Shown: positions 1-11,773 of the stretch, one piece after another
How the letters are laid out: each line of letters opens with the position of its first letter
How positions within the stretch are numbered: position 1 is the stretch's first letter
DNA from: Litoditis marina
Taxonomy: Eukaryota; Nematoda; Chromadorea; Rhabditida; Rhabditidae
Assembly: GCA_964036275.1 (NCBI GenBank)
Contig: OZ038433.1
Span: forward strand, 49,871,605-49,935,604
Direction: 5' to 3'
DNA length: 64,000 nt
The notes under the pieces: generated by a model
What the model was told of the DNA's origin: nothing
Seen by the model: only the letters and a program-made list of their open reading frames with translations
The model's database searches: none
Position numbers and translations under genes: made by a program

Positions 1-118
1 TTCTCAGAGGGGTTCAACTGATGATGACCCAACCCTCTAAGAAAAAAAACCCATAAATCGTCTTGAAGCAGGGTCGAAACGATTTTTGAGTTCATCTTTT
101 ACTGAGCACATTCATATA

Positions 119-137
119 GGGGGGGGGGGGGGGGGGG
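119..137. repeat. Poly-G tract (19 bases)
   Basis: Uninterrupted run of 19 G. It is a simple-sequence tract, prone to length error in sequencing, and could form a G-quadruplex. Confidence 0.95.
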
Positions 138-3100
138 AGGATTATGCGTTCATTTCATCGAAATTAGCGCCAGAGTTAGTATAGAAAGGTGTAACTTTAA
201 TGATTGCGAATCTGTTTACTACTCGTTGCCACAGACAACCAGTGTGGGAATGTAGAATGGTTTTCATAGTGACTGCGAATATCTCACTAATGACTTTGAG
301 CTGAAAGCAACCTTCAAAAGTTTGCAAAACAATAATTACTTGGGGAAATGGTGAATAGAAGAATTTCCTTCGTTTTGAATCGTGCTAGTAGTAATTCCAT
401 TAACAGCTCATTTTTACTTCTAGATTATGCCTACTTTCCGTTAACGAAAACACGAGACTACTTTACTTGTGTGATCTTCTAGGCAGTGTGAAACATTCGT
501 CCGTCATAGTGATTCATAGTATTCTCTCAGACTCTGTTGTTTGATATCAGTTTCCCGATTTATTTGAAGCGTTTAGCCACACAAGAGGCGGAAGTCAATA
601 AAAAACCGTTTGTTCAACCAATCAATAGTCTTCGAATGGCATGTCCATTTCTTAACTTCGAATCAAAAGAAATTTCACTGTAATTTTTTTTTGTTTTTCT
701 TCATTGAAAATTCCTACAACAATTTGATGACAGACGTAAAAACTGCTTCTGTTGTTAAATGGGTTGCTAGTAAATACAAGCATTTACCTCGTTTATGCGA
801 AAGGAATAAAACAAGTTCGTGGGTGGTTTACTACTGTATCGGGTCATGTTGATCAATGTTTCTTTCTATGGAACAAAATGATAAAATACAGCTTGTCTTA
901 AACAATTTAACTTTCGGAGTAGGATAATAACACTGAATATACGTTTTGTGTTTTAAGGCTATTATGATTTGTTACTCAAACCAGATAACATAAGTTTATA
1001 TATATATATGAAACTTGAATGTATACGAAGAAACATCTGTCTTTAAACAAACAGATTTTCCTTTTCAGTTCATAGAAAGGTTGGGTAAGTTATGTTATTA
1101 CAATTTCGAGAATATTGATCGTTGAACTATAGAATCGAAAGATCAAGCATCTCAACCAGTCAGTCGTTCTACAAAACTTGGGTGAAGCGAGTGTTTGTCC
1201 TCAACACATACGAATGACTCATTCACTTTCCTCTACTTCCCTCATGAGTGAAATCGAAAAAGATGTTTGTCTCCCACAAAACTCAAAGAGGTATAGTTTG
1301 TTCCACCCACTTATAACCCTCTACAGTAATGTGTTCAAACATCCAGGTCAAAGTTTCATAAGTTAGCTTTGTGGATTCTCTCCAAATTTCGGTAATGTCC
1401 TCACTTTCACTACTACAAACTCTAAGAGTTTGAAACTAAAATAGTCGTTTATTCGTCAGAAAAAGCCTCCTGAATAGTTGACGGATCACTGTAGAAAAAC
1501 ATCTATTGATGAAACATAGTATATACGTACACACACTTTTTCTACAGGATTTTGGCAACACGCCAATAGAACTATACAAGAATGATACGAATATTACATG
1601 TGTTTCTAAGAGTAAGTGGGTTTCTGAGAAATATGTTTGCTTGTCTGATGTAACAACAATAAACATCACTAAAAAGATCAAGTGAAAAAGATCAGTAAGC
1701 ATTACCTGCCTATATTGTGTATTTCAGATCATGGTAGAACCCACTCCATCCTGACAATTCTAGGCATATTTTCACACTTTATTTTTATGAATTAAAAATG
1801 GGATTAAGACGTAATAACTGAAACCCCTCAGTTGATCTTCGACACCCCTCTAAGTTCAACGAGTTCACTAGACGACTGCAAGAGTCAACAAGCTATGTTC
1901 AACACTAACACCTCTACCACAAAATGTGAACAGGATTCTAGGCCAAGACCTTACAAGAAGCTGCTGCTACAAAGATCTGTGATATGTATGATGATCACCG
2001 CCTCGTAACGAAGCGAAGTGAATGGATAAATATGATGATGTAATATGAAATATGATACAGCAAGTTGTAGAAAACCTTTCACGAACGAATGTTCTTCAAC
2101 CACTGTAAATCAAGAGCAGAACTTGGAGAAAACTGTGTTTATCCGAAATACAGTCAACGTTATTGGCACTCTGCCAAATTCTGAAATGATGAGGACTATG
2201 AATGATTGAATAGGAGGAAATAGATACCTGCGTAACTCAATGATCATATTACCTGATAAACATGTTGTTGAGCCATAAGTTCTGTCACGTTTATACTAGC
2301 TCTATTTTACATATGAATTGTTACACATATAACATATGTTATTATCACATCGTCTTAAGAGTTGAATGTGTCCGATGAACTGCAAAACGTGTTTCACAAA
2401 TGTACAGGTTCGCAGCTTCACCTCTTTGTTGAAACCTGGCATAGCCCAACTTACTTGAAGATAGACAACCAACAAAAAAATGTCTTCTTCATATGTCTAT
2501 TATTCGAAGTACAGGAAATGTATTAACAAACAATTATATGCCAAAAATTAGCACTTGAACAATATAGATAACCTAGATGTTTCATTAAAATTATAAATGT
2601 TGGAACGATCTCAACTTTTATGAAACAAGGCGAGGAAAATCGTTGACTACGCGAAGAGATTCGGCGGCACTGATCAAATAAAACTATTTGTTCACACTAC
2701 TCGCCGAGGAGGGGCTCTACAATACAATTCTAGAGGTTGTAAACAATAATAATAGTAATAATACTATTACTAATAAATGCAGCTACCCACTAAAGTATTG
2801 AATACATTTCCAAGTATGGAGGGGAGTTTCCAGAAATCCACTCTGATTATAACTTTCAAGACGATACACATGCATGTTTACCTTTGCTGAATAACTCTAC
2901 AAATAACATTTTATCTATTTGATCCGTGAAATATTTGAATCGTACTGTTTTTCTTTTCTCAGAGGGGTTCCACTGAGGAACAGAAACTCTGAGAAACTCA
3001 AAAACTTGAATCAGGGTCAAAACGATTCCCATTCGTTTTATATACCGTGAAAAGACTGTTCGTAGAAGATGAGGATAGACATAAGTCACTACTATTACTA

Positions 3101-3269
3101 CCTCATGGAGTTTGCTATGAAGGTACTCTGCCGCTAGCGAATGGAATTGATCAAGGATCACTTGGACCCCTGCTCGAAGGCTGACCACTCTACTTACTCA
3201 TCCATCAAATCGGAACTTCATAACTGTTTTCGGTCACAGTTTTTTTTTTTGCTTTTTGGGAAGTAGAAA

Positions 3270-3271
3270 GA

Positions 3272-3342
<71 letters not shown>

Positions 3343-3345
3343 GGA
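3270..3345. repeat. GA dinucleotide microsatellite
   Basis: A run of about 35 GA repeats with a few interruptions, followed by GA-rich sequence to about 3420. The long Ser/Leu reading frames on the opposite strand are products of this repeat, not genes. Confidence 0.95.
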
Positions 3346-3949
3346 GACAGAGAGACCAAAGGGTGAAGAAACACAGAGACAGCGAAGAAATGGGAGAGAT
3401 AGAGAGAAGTATAGAGAAAAGAAAAGCAAAAGAACCTGTTTGAGTTCGTTCTGATGAGAATTATTGGGAATTGTATCGTTTGCACATAAGCCAGCATTTC
3501 CGTTTCTTCAGTATCCAGCACATAGCCAGAGGAAGTGAGAGGACAAGAAACAGTGTGCTAAGGAGGAGGGTGCAGAGAGACTTACGTGTAATTCCGTGAA
3601 TACGGCTAGTGAAAAGCGACAAACTATTATCGAGGCAGCTTCTCGCTCTATTTAATCACCATCTGAAACACTGGGACAGTTTGAGTGTGACAGTTACTTA
3701 ACTAAACTTGCTTTTGTATAGTCACGTGGTGTTGTAGATGAATGTTCACTATTTTCAGCGATGTTTGTTTGAATTCATGATAAGAATTCAGGTTCTATGC
3801 AGAAATTGCGATTTTCAATGACAAAGCAGCTCCCAAATAAAAAGAGCATAGTCATTTAGAACAACACGCCGCCCAGTTGGCCGCCCTCCCGTGCGTTGGT
3901 CCGACTCGTTGGCACACAGAAATAATTCTTTCAAGCTTTTCCTAAACAG

Positions 3950-4075
3950 GCACAATGGAACGGTCCGGGCTGGTCTCCTCCATTGGTCCAGCTTGGCACA
4001 AGACAGATCGAGATGGAAAGCAATATGGGTCCCACAGAAGAGCAGCCGCTCCTGAGGCACGGGACAACTAAGTAA
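3950..4075 (+). CDS. Candidate C-terminal exon of an unidentified gene (weak)
   Basis: After an acceptor-like CCTAAACAG at 3941-3949, one frame stays open for 41 codons to a TAA at 4073-4075. It is locally GC-rich and ends in a segment containing TEEQPLLRHG, which resembles an acidic di-leucine sorting motif seen in cytoplasmic tails of membrane proteins. No upstream exon could be attached with confidence and I do not recognise the protein. It may equally be a relic or chance; the opposite strand is also open here for 81 codons. Confidence 0.2.
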   Translation, partial: AQWNGPGWSPPLVQLGTRQIEMESNMGPTEEQPLLRHGTTK

Positions 4076-5385
4076 CTAAGTAAGTAACATGTGGAAATTT
4101 CTCCTGTAGAGTTTAGTCAAACCTTTTCGAGAATCGTGTTTATGCGATGATGTTCTGAGAAAGTTTCTGAACAAGTTATAGAAGTCGTATGATTTCACGG
4201 AAACTCCTAGTCCACAAGTCCACAAGTCCCTGGAAAAACCTCAAATTATCTAGTGCACTCAAATGTTTTGCAACCATGTTATACTGCCCTACTTACTTCA
4301 ACACTAGTTAAACCGTACATCCGCCGAAAAATAGAACAGAATTTGTCAATGTAGAAGCGGTTTTAATTTTGAATTGTTTACAAAACAGGAAAAACAGGTA
4401 AATCCTAGGTTTGGTGTTAGGGTCATGTTTTAGTCTGACACCATATAAAGAAACAAATAAATTTGTGTACAACTTATTTCATCCGTTTGTCCCTCGATTC
4501 CAAAGAGATCTCATTCCAGTATTTAGACTTTCGAAAAAGAACTCATTGCCCTGCTGAGTTCATATTTCAAGCAATGCATAGTATGAAGTTGTAGGGTGTC
4601 TAATTTCGAGGTGTTTTGGCACTGTTTCAAGGTTTTTGGTAAAAAGCCTTGTGCATAATATTCATCTCATAGTATCAATATACTTTCTCATTATAACAAT
4701 TTATCATATAGGATCCTAATATACATTATGTTATCCTAATAAACGGTAGAATAATGACTGTTCATTAATTGGTATTGTCTCGATTGTAAACCTAAATAGG
4801 TTAATTAACTAGAAAGCGAGATCTCATGAGTAAGAATGACCCCAACAGGTGAGATATCTAATGTTCACATGATAACGCCAATTATGAATGAAAAGATAAT
4901 TAACTAGAGGCTGGGCTCTTTACAGTTAGTCAGTCATTCACTCAAATGCATCACACAGCGCACTAGTGCCTTCTGATTGAGAATTTTATTCAATGTTACT
5001 CTTTTAAAGTATTTTTATCTGTTTCAACAGAAATATTTCTCAAACTTCAAAGAAAAGAGTACTAGCCATAATTGTTGTTCCCATTTTTGATTGACACTAA
5101 TTATCAGAACTTACTACTACACAGACATTTTACAAGTCTCTTTTTATTGTTATACTGTCTTCTATCTCCACTCACAATTCTCCAACTTATTTACAATCAA
5201 ATCTTCTTCCTGAAATACTCTTACCTTTAAAGTTCTTCCCATCTTATTTATCCCCCCCCCCTTCCTTTCTTTCGTCTCATCTTTCTCAAGTAACTAAAAA
5301 GTGCACGTTACATGCGTATCACCTATACTATTATATAACATATCTTGTTCCTGAACACTTCAAAGTCTTACGTAACTGTGAATTT
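4076..5385. other. Intergenic, repeats only
   Basis: No gene seen. The stretch 4600-4760 is a diverged copy of sequence lying 3' of the BTB genes (about 9850-10030). A short C run sits near 5252. The left edge of the 6.1-kb duplication follows at 5386. Confidence 0.5.
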
Positions 5386-5507
5386 GGACGTGTTATCGGT
5401 GCTATTCGAGAAAAGTTCTTGGAATCTCACGTGATTGTACTTGGCTTCACGTAGTTGTCTCACGTATCACGTCTCGCGTGATTGGGAGTTTCACCCCCTA
5501 TGTTTAC

Positions 5508-5639
5508 TATACTAGATGTAAAATGAATAGACACGTGAAATAAGCATTCTCATGAGGAATCGTGCACTTTGTCATTGCACATTCTGAGTTCTGCTGTGTT
5601 CAACAGGTTTCACGTGACTGTGCGATTGACTAGCAGTAT
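5508..5639. mobile_element. MITE, CACGTG family, copy 1
   Basis: A roughly 130-bp element starting TATACTAG and ending in the inverse ...CAGTATG. Both imperfect terminal inverted repeats (about 30 bp) carry CACGTG followed by AAA, and the core reads GTGCACTTTGTCATTGCAC. It ends 36 bases upstream of the BTB start codon, so it overlaps the likely promoter. Confidence 0.8.
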
Positions 5640-5675
5640 GTCTGAGAAAATTCTATAAAATGCAATCATTCCAGC

Positions 5676-8600
5676 ATGTCCTCGTTCAAGTACTACTTCG
5701 AGTCTGGGCAGACCGACCTTACCGCCGCCATTCTGTCCACGCCCTCACTCTGTCACGAGACACTGGATGACAAGGAACAGGTTCATATTTTCCTTTGATC
5801 GAATTTATAAATATTACATATACTCTTATGTTTAATTATTAAAATACTAGTCTGTTACTGCAGTAACACTCACAAGTGGTGTTTTGAGCTTTAGTCTAGA
5901 CGCCTAACAAGTTATGAAAACAAAGCAAAAAACAAATAGTACAAATGTAGTTCAGTATAGGAATAAAATTATTTTTCCTTGTTCCTGTAGTTTTCACGTT
6001 TCTTTGCAGATTAATGTATGACGTGTGAGAGAACGTGTTAAAACGGTGAATATCACGTTTCTCAACAAAAAATATGGGGAGCGAATTTCGTGATTAGTTG
6101 GTACCAGCTGAACTTCTCACCGAAAATGAAAGAAAATTCCGGTTTTTCTGATACTTTGCCCGGAAATTTCCGCTCAACTTCATGAGAGTAGCGTTGATTG
6201 AATACGTATCGATTGCAATTCAACATCTCTGTTCTCAGGTTGTGTTCACTCGTCCCTCTCCCCACCGATCCCATTGCGTCATTGTGGCCAGAACGTATTT
6301 CTGGGTCAACCGGAAGGATATTCGCCGGCAGTCGACGGTTTTGGACAGGAAACTGGACCTGTTCAGGGATGAACGAGGTAATTTCAGTTATAGAGATGTA
6401 AGAAACAAATTGAATGTTTACTCAACTCGATGAAGTGAAGTTGATAAAGGATGAGAAAGATTCTTATCACTTTTTCCAATCCATAAGTCGCAAATTTTCC
6501 ACTTACGTCTGCTCCTGTTCTCGCTTTCATGCATTTCTTACTTGATAAATGGGAATAAAACCAGAAAGATAGAAGAAATCATATTTTTGTTGCAGTCTGC
6601 TTTGTTTGTAGTTTGACACCGGAAAACTTTTAATCTAAATTTGGTAGAAATAATATTACCACCAATATTTAAATACTATTCGAATTCTGACAAACGGATG
6701 ATGTTTTTGGTAGATCATAAATTTCTTCCAACGAGTTTCTCTTCCCTTTTCAGATGTGCACTACAACTACTGTCAGTTCAACGACGTTTCACCCATGCAA
6801 ATGGACCTATTGTTGAGGTCCATCTGTCCGAGCAACATGGGACTGTACGCGCAACCGGTCACAGGTACTATTGAGTTTTATTAGTAAAACAAAATTGACT
6901 TGAATTAGATTTAAATAAAGAGGTTTTTGTTAGAAGTCTAGAACTTTACGGGCTGTAATCCTATTATATTCATTGGCTACAAATAAAGGTGAAGCTCAGA
7001 GAAGTAATACAAAATAGAAAAACGAAGAGAGGAAGAGTAAAAAAGTCCAAGTTGCAACTAGATACAGAAGGAATAGAGTAAGGAATAGAAGTGTTTCTCA
7101 TGAAGCATTCGTTGTCTCCTAGCAGAAGTACCGCTCACTGATTACTCTCAAACAACTGTGTATTTGGAGAAATCCATGTAGAAACTCTGTCCACACATAG
7201 AAATATTGTATCGATTGCTACAAAAAGATCAGATAACAAATGTAATGAAAATTTCGAGCTCAAACTATGAAGTTGGTTTATTAACTTCTAACGTGAAATA
7301 CTTAATCATCGTGTACTCTGTATTCCAGCCGACACTCTATCCCTCCTTCTCGGCATGGCGATGAAGTTCGAGATTCCATTCCTCCTCGAGGAATGCCGCC
7401 GGTTTATCTACGAACTGAAGTGAGTCCCCACACTATTTTCGTAGCTTTCCATCAAACATCATTTCCCCTCCCAAGTAACTTTAATATAACTGAACGGTTC
7501 GCTCAGTGTACGTATGCTAGAAGATCCCGGCACCTTTATCCCATCCTGCGTCTCTTCGAACAAACACTGTTTCTTTGCTCTTACATCCCGCCGGGATGTA
7601 AGAGACGAGAAACAATGAGGCAGAGCGAAAGACGCAGGATGGGATGGAGCTGCCGGGATCTTCTAGCATACGTACTCAGAGCTCTCAACTAATTGGCTAA
7701 AAGTTGTCTCAGATTCGCTGTAGAGACCATAACGCAAAAGAAACAGAAAACTAAACGTTTAATGGTTAACGAACAATACTCTTGTCGTTAGAATTAGATG
7801 GCGATGATTGAATCGGAACGTTTCCAGATTCAATGCGATGCCGGTCGGTCTCCTTCTGAATTGGTTCGACTTCGTCACGAACCTAGGTATCGACGACCTC
7901 GTTGATGGGACCTCAGAGACGACTCGCAGACCGGTTGGTTCTATTTTCCATTATAAATGCACATCTTCACGTTTAGAATTTTGTGCCGTTTAGAATAGTT
8001 TTCGTGCCACTCAGATTAGTTTAGAGTGAGTATGAGCAACATAAATAGTTCTCAACTCAAAGAATATGTGTTCAGATGTAAAACTAGCTACAAAATTTTG
8101 AGAAGCTATTAGAAAATATTTGCATTTGTTATTTTTACCTAATTTGTATACGCTGCACTTGTTTTAGTCGGTTTTGGTTCGCGCAAAGTTCTGTTTAGGT
8201 ACCTCGGGGTACCTAAACTAGCTTTTCATTCTGTCCTCCTTTAAGACTGATACGTGTGTGAAACGACTCCAAAGGCAGCTTTGAGTTCATTATAAACACA
8301 ACTTGTATGTCGAACATTATCGCTTTCAGATTCAATCTCTAATTCTGCACGCCCTCCTCTCTTCCGCCGAGTATTCCCTCGCCGTTTCTATGGTGTTCCT
8401 CAGCAAATCCCCGAACGTTCCGATTCTGAAAGCCATTTTCAGAAGGTTGGTCACACATTTATGTGATAGTAAGCGTTAGAGTAAACATACATTTGACGTC
8501 AATACGATTTCAATCGATATCAATCGATATAAAAGTCCTCAGAAACCTCAAGTAGTGTTTCAGAAACTGTTTCTTGTAGAGTTAGGATTCGTTGAGAGTG

Positions 8601-9318
8601 AAGTTATACTCATATGTCTGTGCATTTGGTTAGATTCGCTGATATCTTGTTGATAATTTTTACAATTCCAGAAAAGAGAAGCGAGAACTGTTCCACCGAC
8701 CCGTGTTCACCAACTTCCCCGTAGAAAACTGGTGTGAATGCAACAGGAACACCTCCCCGTCGACTTGTGGTACGTTCTATTTTTATATTATATTTTGTAT
8801 ATATATATATAATTCATCATCAATCTTTTTGAAATCAAAGCGTCTAAGAGTAGTTGGAAAAAATAAAATTTCCATTGCACTTCAATGTAATCTGTTATCT
8901 GTTGCACCGGTCGAATTGAAGCAGCCATTTCATTGTTCCTATAAATCTATTTCAAAGACTAATAAATGCTCATTCGAATTAGGAATGTGAATATAAGTTA
9001 CCCGGAAATACCGATAATTAAGTAAGAGGGAGTGCTCAAAGAAAGGCTGGCAGAAACTGTACTCATTGTCGTGTTGGTAATGTTTTCAGCCTAAATTCTA
9101 CAATAATTAATTATAGGCAGCACGAAACTTATAGTCGCTTCCGAAATAAAGTAACTTTTGCAGGTCTCGCGTGCACTCTGTGTCAGTCCGGAGTTTGCGC
9201 TGCATGCAGCGGCTCCATCTGCATCGAAACAATCGATAACGCGCTGCAGGAAATTATCGATTCTTTCCGCACAAACACCCCGGATTCTGGATACGAGAGT
9301 CTTCTTCCCGCAGAATAA
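5676..9318 (+). CDS. BTB-domain protein with C-terminal cysteine cluster (copy A)
   Basis: Eight exons: 5676-5780, 6239-6377, 6754-6864, 7329-7419, 7828-7900, 8330-8445, 8672-8769, 9164-9318 (888 nt, 295 residues). Residues about 46-135 match a nematode-style BTB/POZ fold: CVIVARTYFWVNR (about 48-60), then FNDVSPMQMDLLL, then LGMAMKFEIPFLLEEC. BTB domains dimerise and often recruit substrates to CUL3 ubiquitin ligases; no MATH domain is present. The tail has eight cysteines (C233, 235, 244, 248, 251, 256, 259, 264) with two CxxC pairs, suggesting a zinc site. An acceptor TTCCAG lies one base before the ATG. The exon 5 donor is the least certain (GTTGAT at 7901; GTTGGT at 7934 would also keep frame and add 11 residues); exon 1 uses a weak GTTCAT donor. 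Confidence 0.82.
7508..7675. mobile_element. Foldback (hairpin) element in BTB intron 4, copy A
   Basis: Inverted repeat whose outer arms GTACGTATGCTAGAAGATCC are perfect for 25 bases and continue with few mismatches to a palindromic centre containing CATCCCGCCGGGATG. Nearly the whole 168 bp can fold on itself. A related copy lies at 28143-28317 and a decayed one near 31770-31855. Confidence 0.85.
8193..8218. repeat. Short palindrome in BTB intron 5
   Basis: Arms of 11 bases, GTTTAGGTACC and its complement, separated by four bases (TCGG). It is duplicated in copy B at 14286-14311. No function is evident. Confidence 0.7.
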
Positions 9319-10044
9319 CTTGTGTATGCCTAATTTGTTTTTATCGATCTTATCTACTTTTTCTTGGCTCACATACTATCCCTACCGTACGTCCGTACGG
9401 GTAAATTCATAATTTTTGTTTCACTAGTCATTTACAAATTATTGACATTTACGGGTTACTAAGTTGTATAATAACGTGTAGTTTCACATAACTATATTTA
9501 AAAATTATAATAACTTCTGAACAGATCTCTTTTTCTACGGTGAATAGTTGCTTACACCTATTATCGTCATTGTCTCTTTCACTCAATAATAATACTGGTG
9601 TTTTTATGTACGGTTATTATGTGTTTTTGTATACATTCATATACATTTGTGTTTTTCAATGAAAACTCGAAATGAATCAGTGTTGAAGTTATTCACTGTG
9701 CAAATGAAATCGCTTTTGAGATTCCAGTGATATCTCATGTTCACCTCTCGAGATTTTCGAAGAAACGTATCCATGCTTGTTGTAACGCTGAATTCATATT
9801 CTAAACTCTTGGATAAAGAATTGTATGGTCTCTTATTTTCGAACTTAACGGTGTTTTGGCACTGTTTTCTTAGATTTTTATGTTACTATTCTGCAGAACT
9901 TTTTGCTACAAAACCTTGTTCATAATGTTCTCTGATACTATCTATCGATACATTGTTCTCTGATAATATCTATCGATTTCTTATTCTAATAATTTCTCCT
10001 TTAGGAATTGTGTTATCCTAGAAACTAATGTAATTTATATACAA

Positions 10045-10490
10045 AACGTATGTGAAGTGAGAGACGATTAGCTTTCGAGAATGAACTGCATGAAATATGG
10101 AAAAGGCGGACAATCACTCAAGAGGGGAATTGAAAATCTAGTCTCACAATTTTCATGAGTCAAAAACTGGTTGGTTTTCTACTGAAAAAGAGCATGCAGC
10201 AAACAAACATAATGATGAAACGTCCAATTATGACAATTTTTCACCCTTCAATAAAAACTCTTAAGAGAACAGAGTAGTTCACTTTTGTTGGAGATACATT
10301 TTTAGTGTGAGCGGAATGTTTTCAAAGGTTGAGCACTTACGAATTTTCCTGATTAAGTGTGTTTGGACGATCATGAAAATTGCGAGATTGTTAGATTTTC
10401 AATTTCCCTCTTGAGTTATTGACCTCCTTTTCTATATTTTATGATGTTCAATCTCAAAAGCTAATCGTTTCTCACTTAACATTCATTTTT
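10045..10490. mobile_element. Foldback element with about 105-bp inverted arms (copy A)
   Basis: The left arm (about 10050-10160) and right arm (about 10370-10482) are inverted copies. Shared stretches include GTGAGA(G/A)ACGATTAGCTTT, ACTCAAGAGG, AATTGAAAATCTA and CAATTTTCATGA. The roughly 200-bp centre has no reading frame. It is a non-autonomous inverted-repeat element; the repeat in copy B lies at 16138-16583. Confidence 0.75.
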
Positions 10491-11146
10491 TTACCCAAAT
10501 CAATATATAATTGATCGAACAAAACAAAAAAAACTAATAAACTTCCAAAATACCATACTCCAGCAACAATAGTTGTTAAATGCAAGTTGTGTTCTTAGTG
10601 AACTCCCTTACACACTCAAGTGTTCCAGGAGATGGTTATAACTTCGTCTCTGCTGACTGAGTAATGCTACTGTCGGATTGTAAGTAATGAAATAAGTTGA
10701 CAGATGAAACAGCAACAGAAAGTTTGATCTTCCTCTGAACCATAGTTATATGCTCCATATCGGGTTAAACATCCTTTTTTATATTGTAAAAATCTACCAA
10801 ATATTTGTCCAATTAAAGGGACCAGGAAGGAATTTAAAATGAAAGAACTGCCTAAAACAAACTTATATATACATTTTTAATTTTGGATTTATTCATGTAA
10901 TTAGCTTATTTGGCGAGATACGGTGTCTAATTTTGCACAAACAAAAGCGTCTTTTTGCAAATATTTGCGTAAGTCGTGTTTGTTGAAATAGTTCAATGAG
11001 ACCTTGTTCACAAATTTTTCATACGAGTTAAACATTCGACTGACTTACAATTATAGCTGTTCCTCTCCAGCCAACCATAGATGTTTGGTCGATGGAAAAC
11101 TGCGGCGAGTGAGAAATTGAACAGAAATACGAAGAGAAGAATCATA

Positions 11147-11280
11147 TATACTAGAAGAAAATTGAATACTCACGTGAAGTTAGCATTCTAATGGGGAATT
11201 GTGCACTTTATCTTTACACTTTTCTGAGTTCTGCTGTATTTAACATGTTTCACGTCACTGTGCAATTGACTAATAGTATA
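11147..11280. mobile_element. MITE, CACGTG family, copy 2
   Basis: Same architecture as the copy at 5508 (TATACTAGAAG start, TAATAGTATA end) but more diverged: the right CACGTG has become CACGTC. It lies near the right end of duplication copy A. Confidence 0.75.
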
Positions 11281-11605
11281 TACGTTCCCGCAATCCAGAA
11301 GAAAATGTGATTAATCTCAACTGAAAAGGCTTAGAGAAAAACTATGGAAAGCATGTATGCTACATGAGAATCCCATAAAAGAGATAACATTTTACACATG
11401 ACCTGCACAAAATTATATCGAATTCCACAGTGTAGCATGTATGTGTATTCGTACAATCATCTAAGTTTCTTTTAATTTTTCCCGGACGTGTTATCGGTGC
11501 TATTCGAGAAAAGTTCTTGGAATCTCACGTGATTGTACTTGGCTTCACGTAGTTGTCTCACGTATCACGTCTCGCGTGATTGGGAGTTTCACCCCCTATG
11601 TTTAC

Positions 11606-11737
11606 TATACTAGATGTAAAATGAATAGACACGTGAAATAAGCATTCTCATGAGGAATCGTGCACTTTGTCATTGCACATTCTGAGTTCTGCTGTGTTCA
11701 ACAGGTTTCACGTGACTGTGCGATTGACTAGCAGTAT
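11606..11737. mobile_element. MITE, CACGTG family, copy 3
   Basis: Duplicate of the element at 5508-5639, again ending 36 bases upstream of the BTB start codon. Confidence 0.8.
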
Positions 11738-11773
11738 GTCTGAGAAAATTCTATAAAATGCAATCATTCCAGC

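Larger units (their letters stand above)
1..3949. other. Intergenic, no supportable gene
   Basis: I see no convincing coding exon here. It holds a 19-base G run at 119-137, a GA microsatellite near 3270-3345, and two copies of a short dispersed repeat (about 1-95 and 2957-3035) that share the motif TTCTCAGAGGGGTTC and then CAGGGTC followed by AAACGATT. Open frames are short, AT-rich and without splice-consistent continuation. Confidence 0.6.
9319..11483. other. 3' flank of BTB copy A, non-coding
   Basis: No gene seen. It contains a long-arm foldback element (10045-10490) and a MITE (11147-11280); the rest is AT-rich unique sequence repeated in copy B. Confidence 0.6.
5386..11485 (+). repeat. 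Tandem duplication, copy A (about 6.1 kb)
   Basis: The sequence from GGACGTGTTATCGG at 5386 to TTTTTCCCGG at 11485 is repeated directly downstream with an offset of 6098 bases, dropping to 6093 after a 5-base deletion. The two copies meet at a shared GG (11484-11485), so the junction has only 2 bases of microhomology. By eye I found only three substitutions and one 5-base indel in the whole unit. The unit carries a complete BTB gene, its promoter-proximal MITE, and about 2.1 kb of 3' flank with a foldback element and a second MITE. Confidence 0.97.

Noticed and set aside
3102..3180. Possible minus-strand exon between a CAG acceptor and a GTAGTA donor, 26 codons
   Set aside because: Splice signals exist, but I could not attach any neighbouring exon or recognise a domain.
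3205..3521. Long Ser/Leu-rich minus-strand frames
   Set aside because: They are translations of the GA microsatellite.
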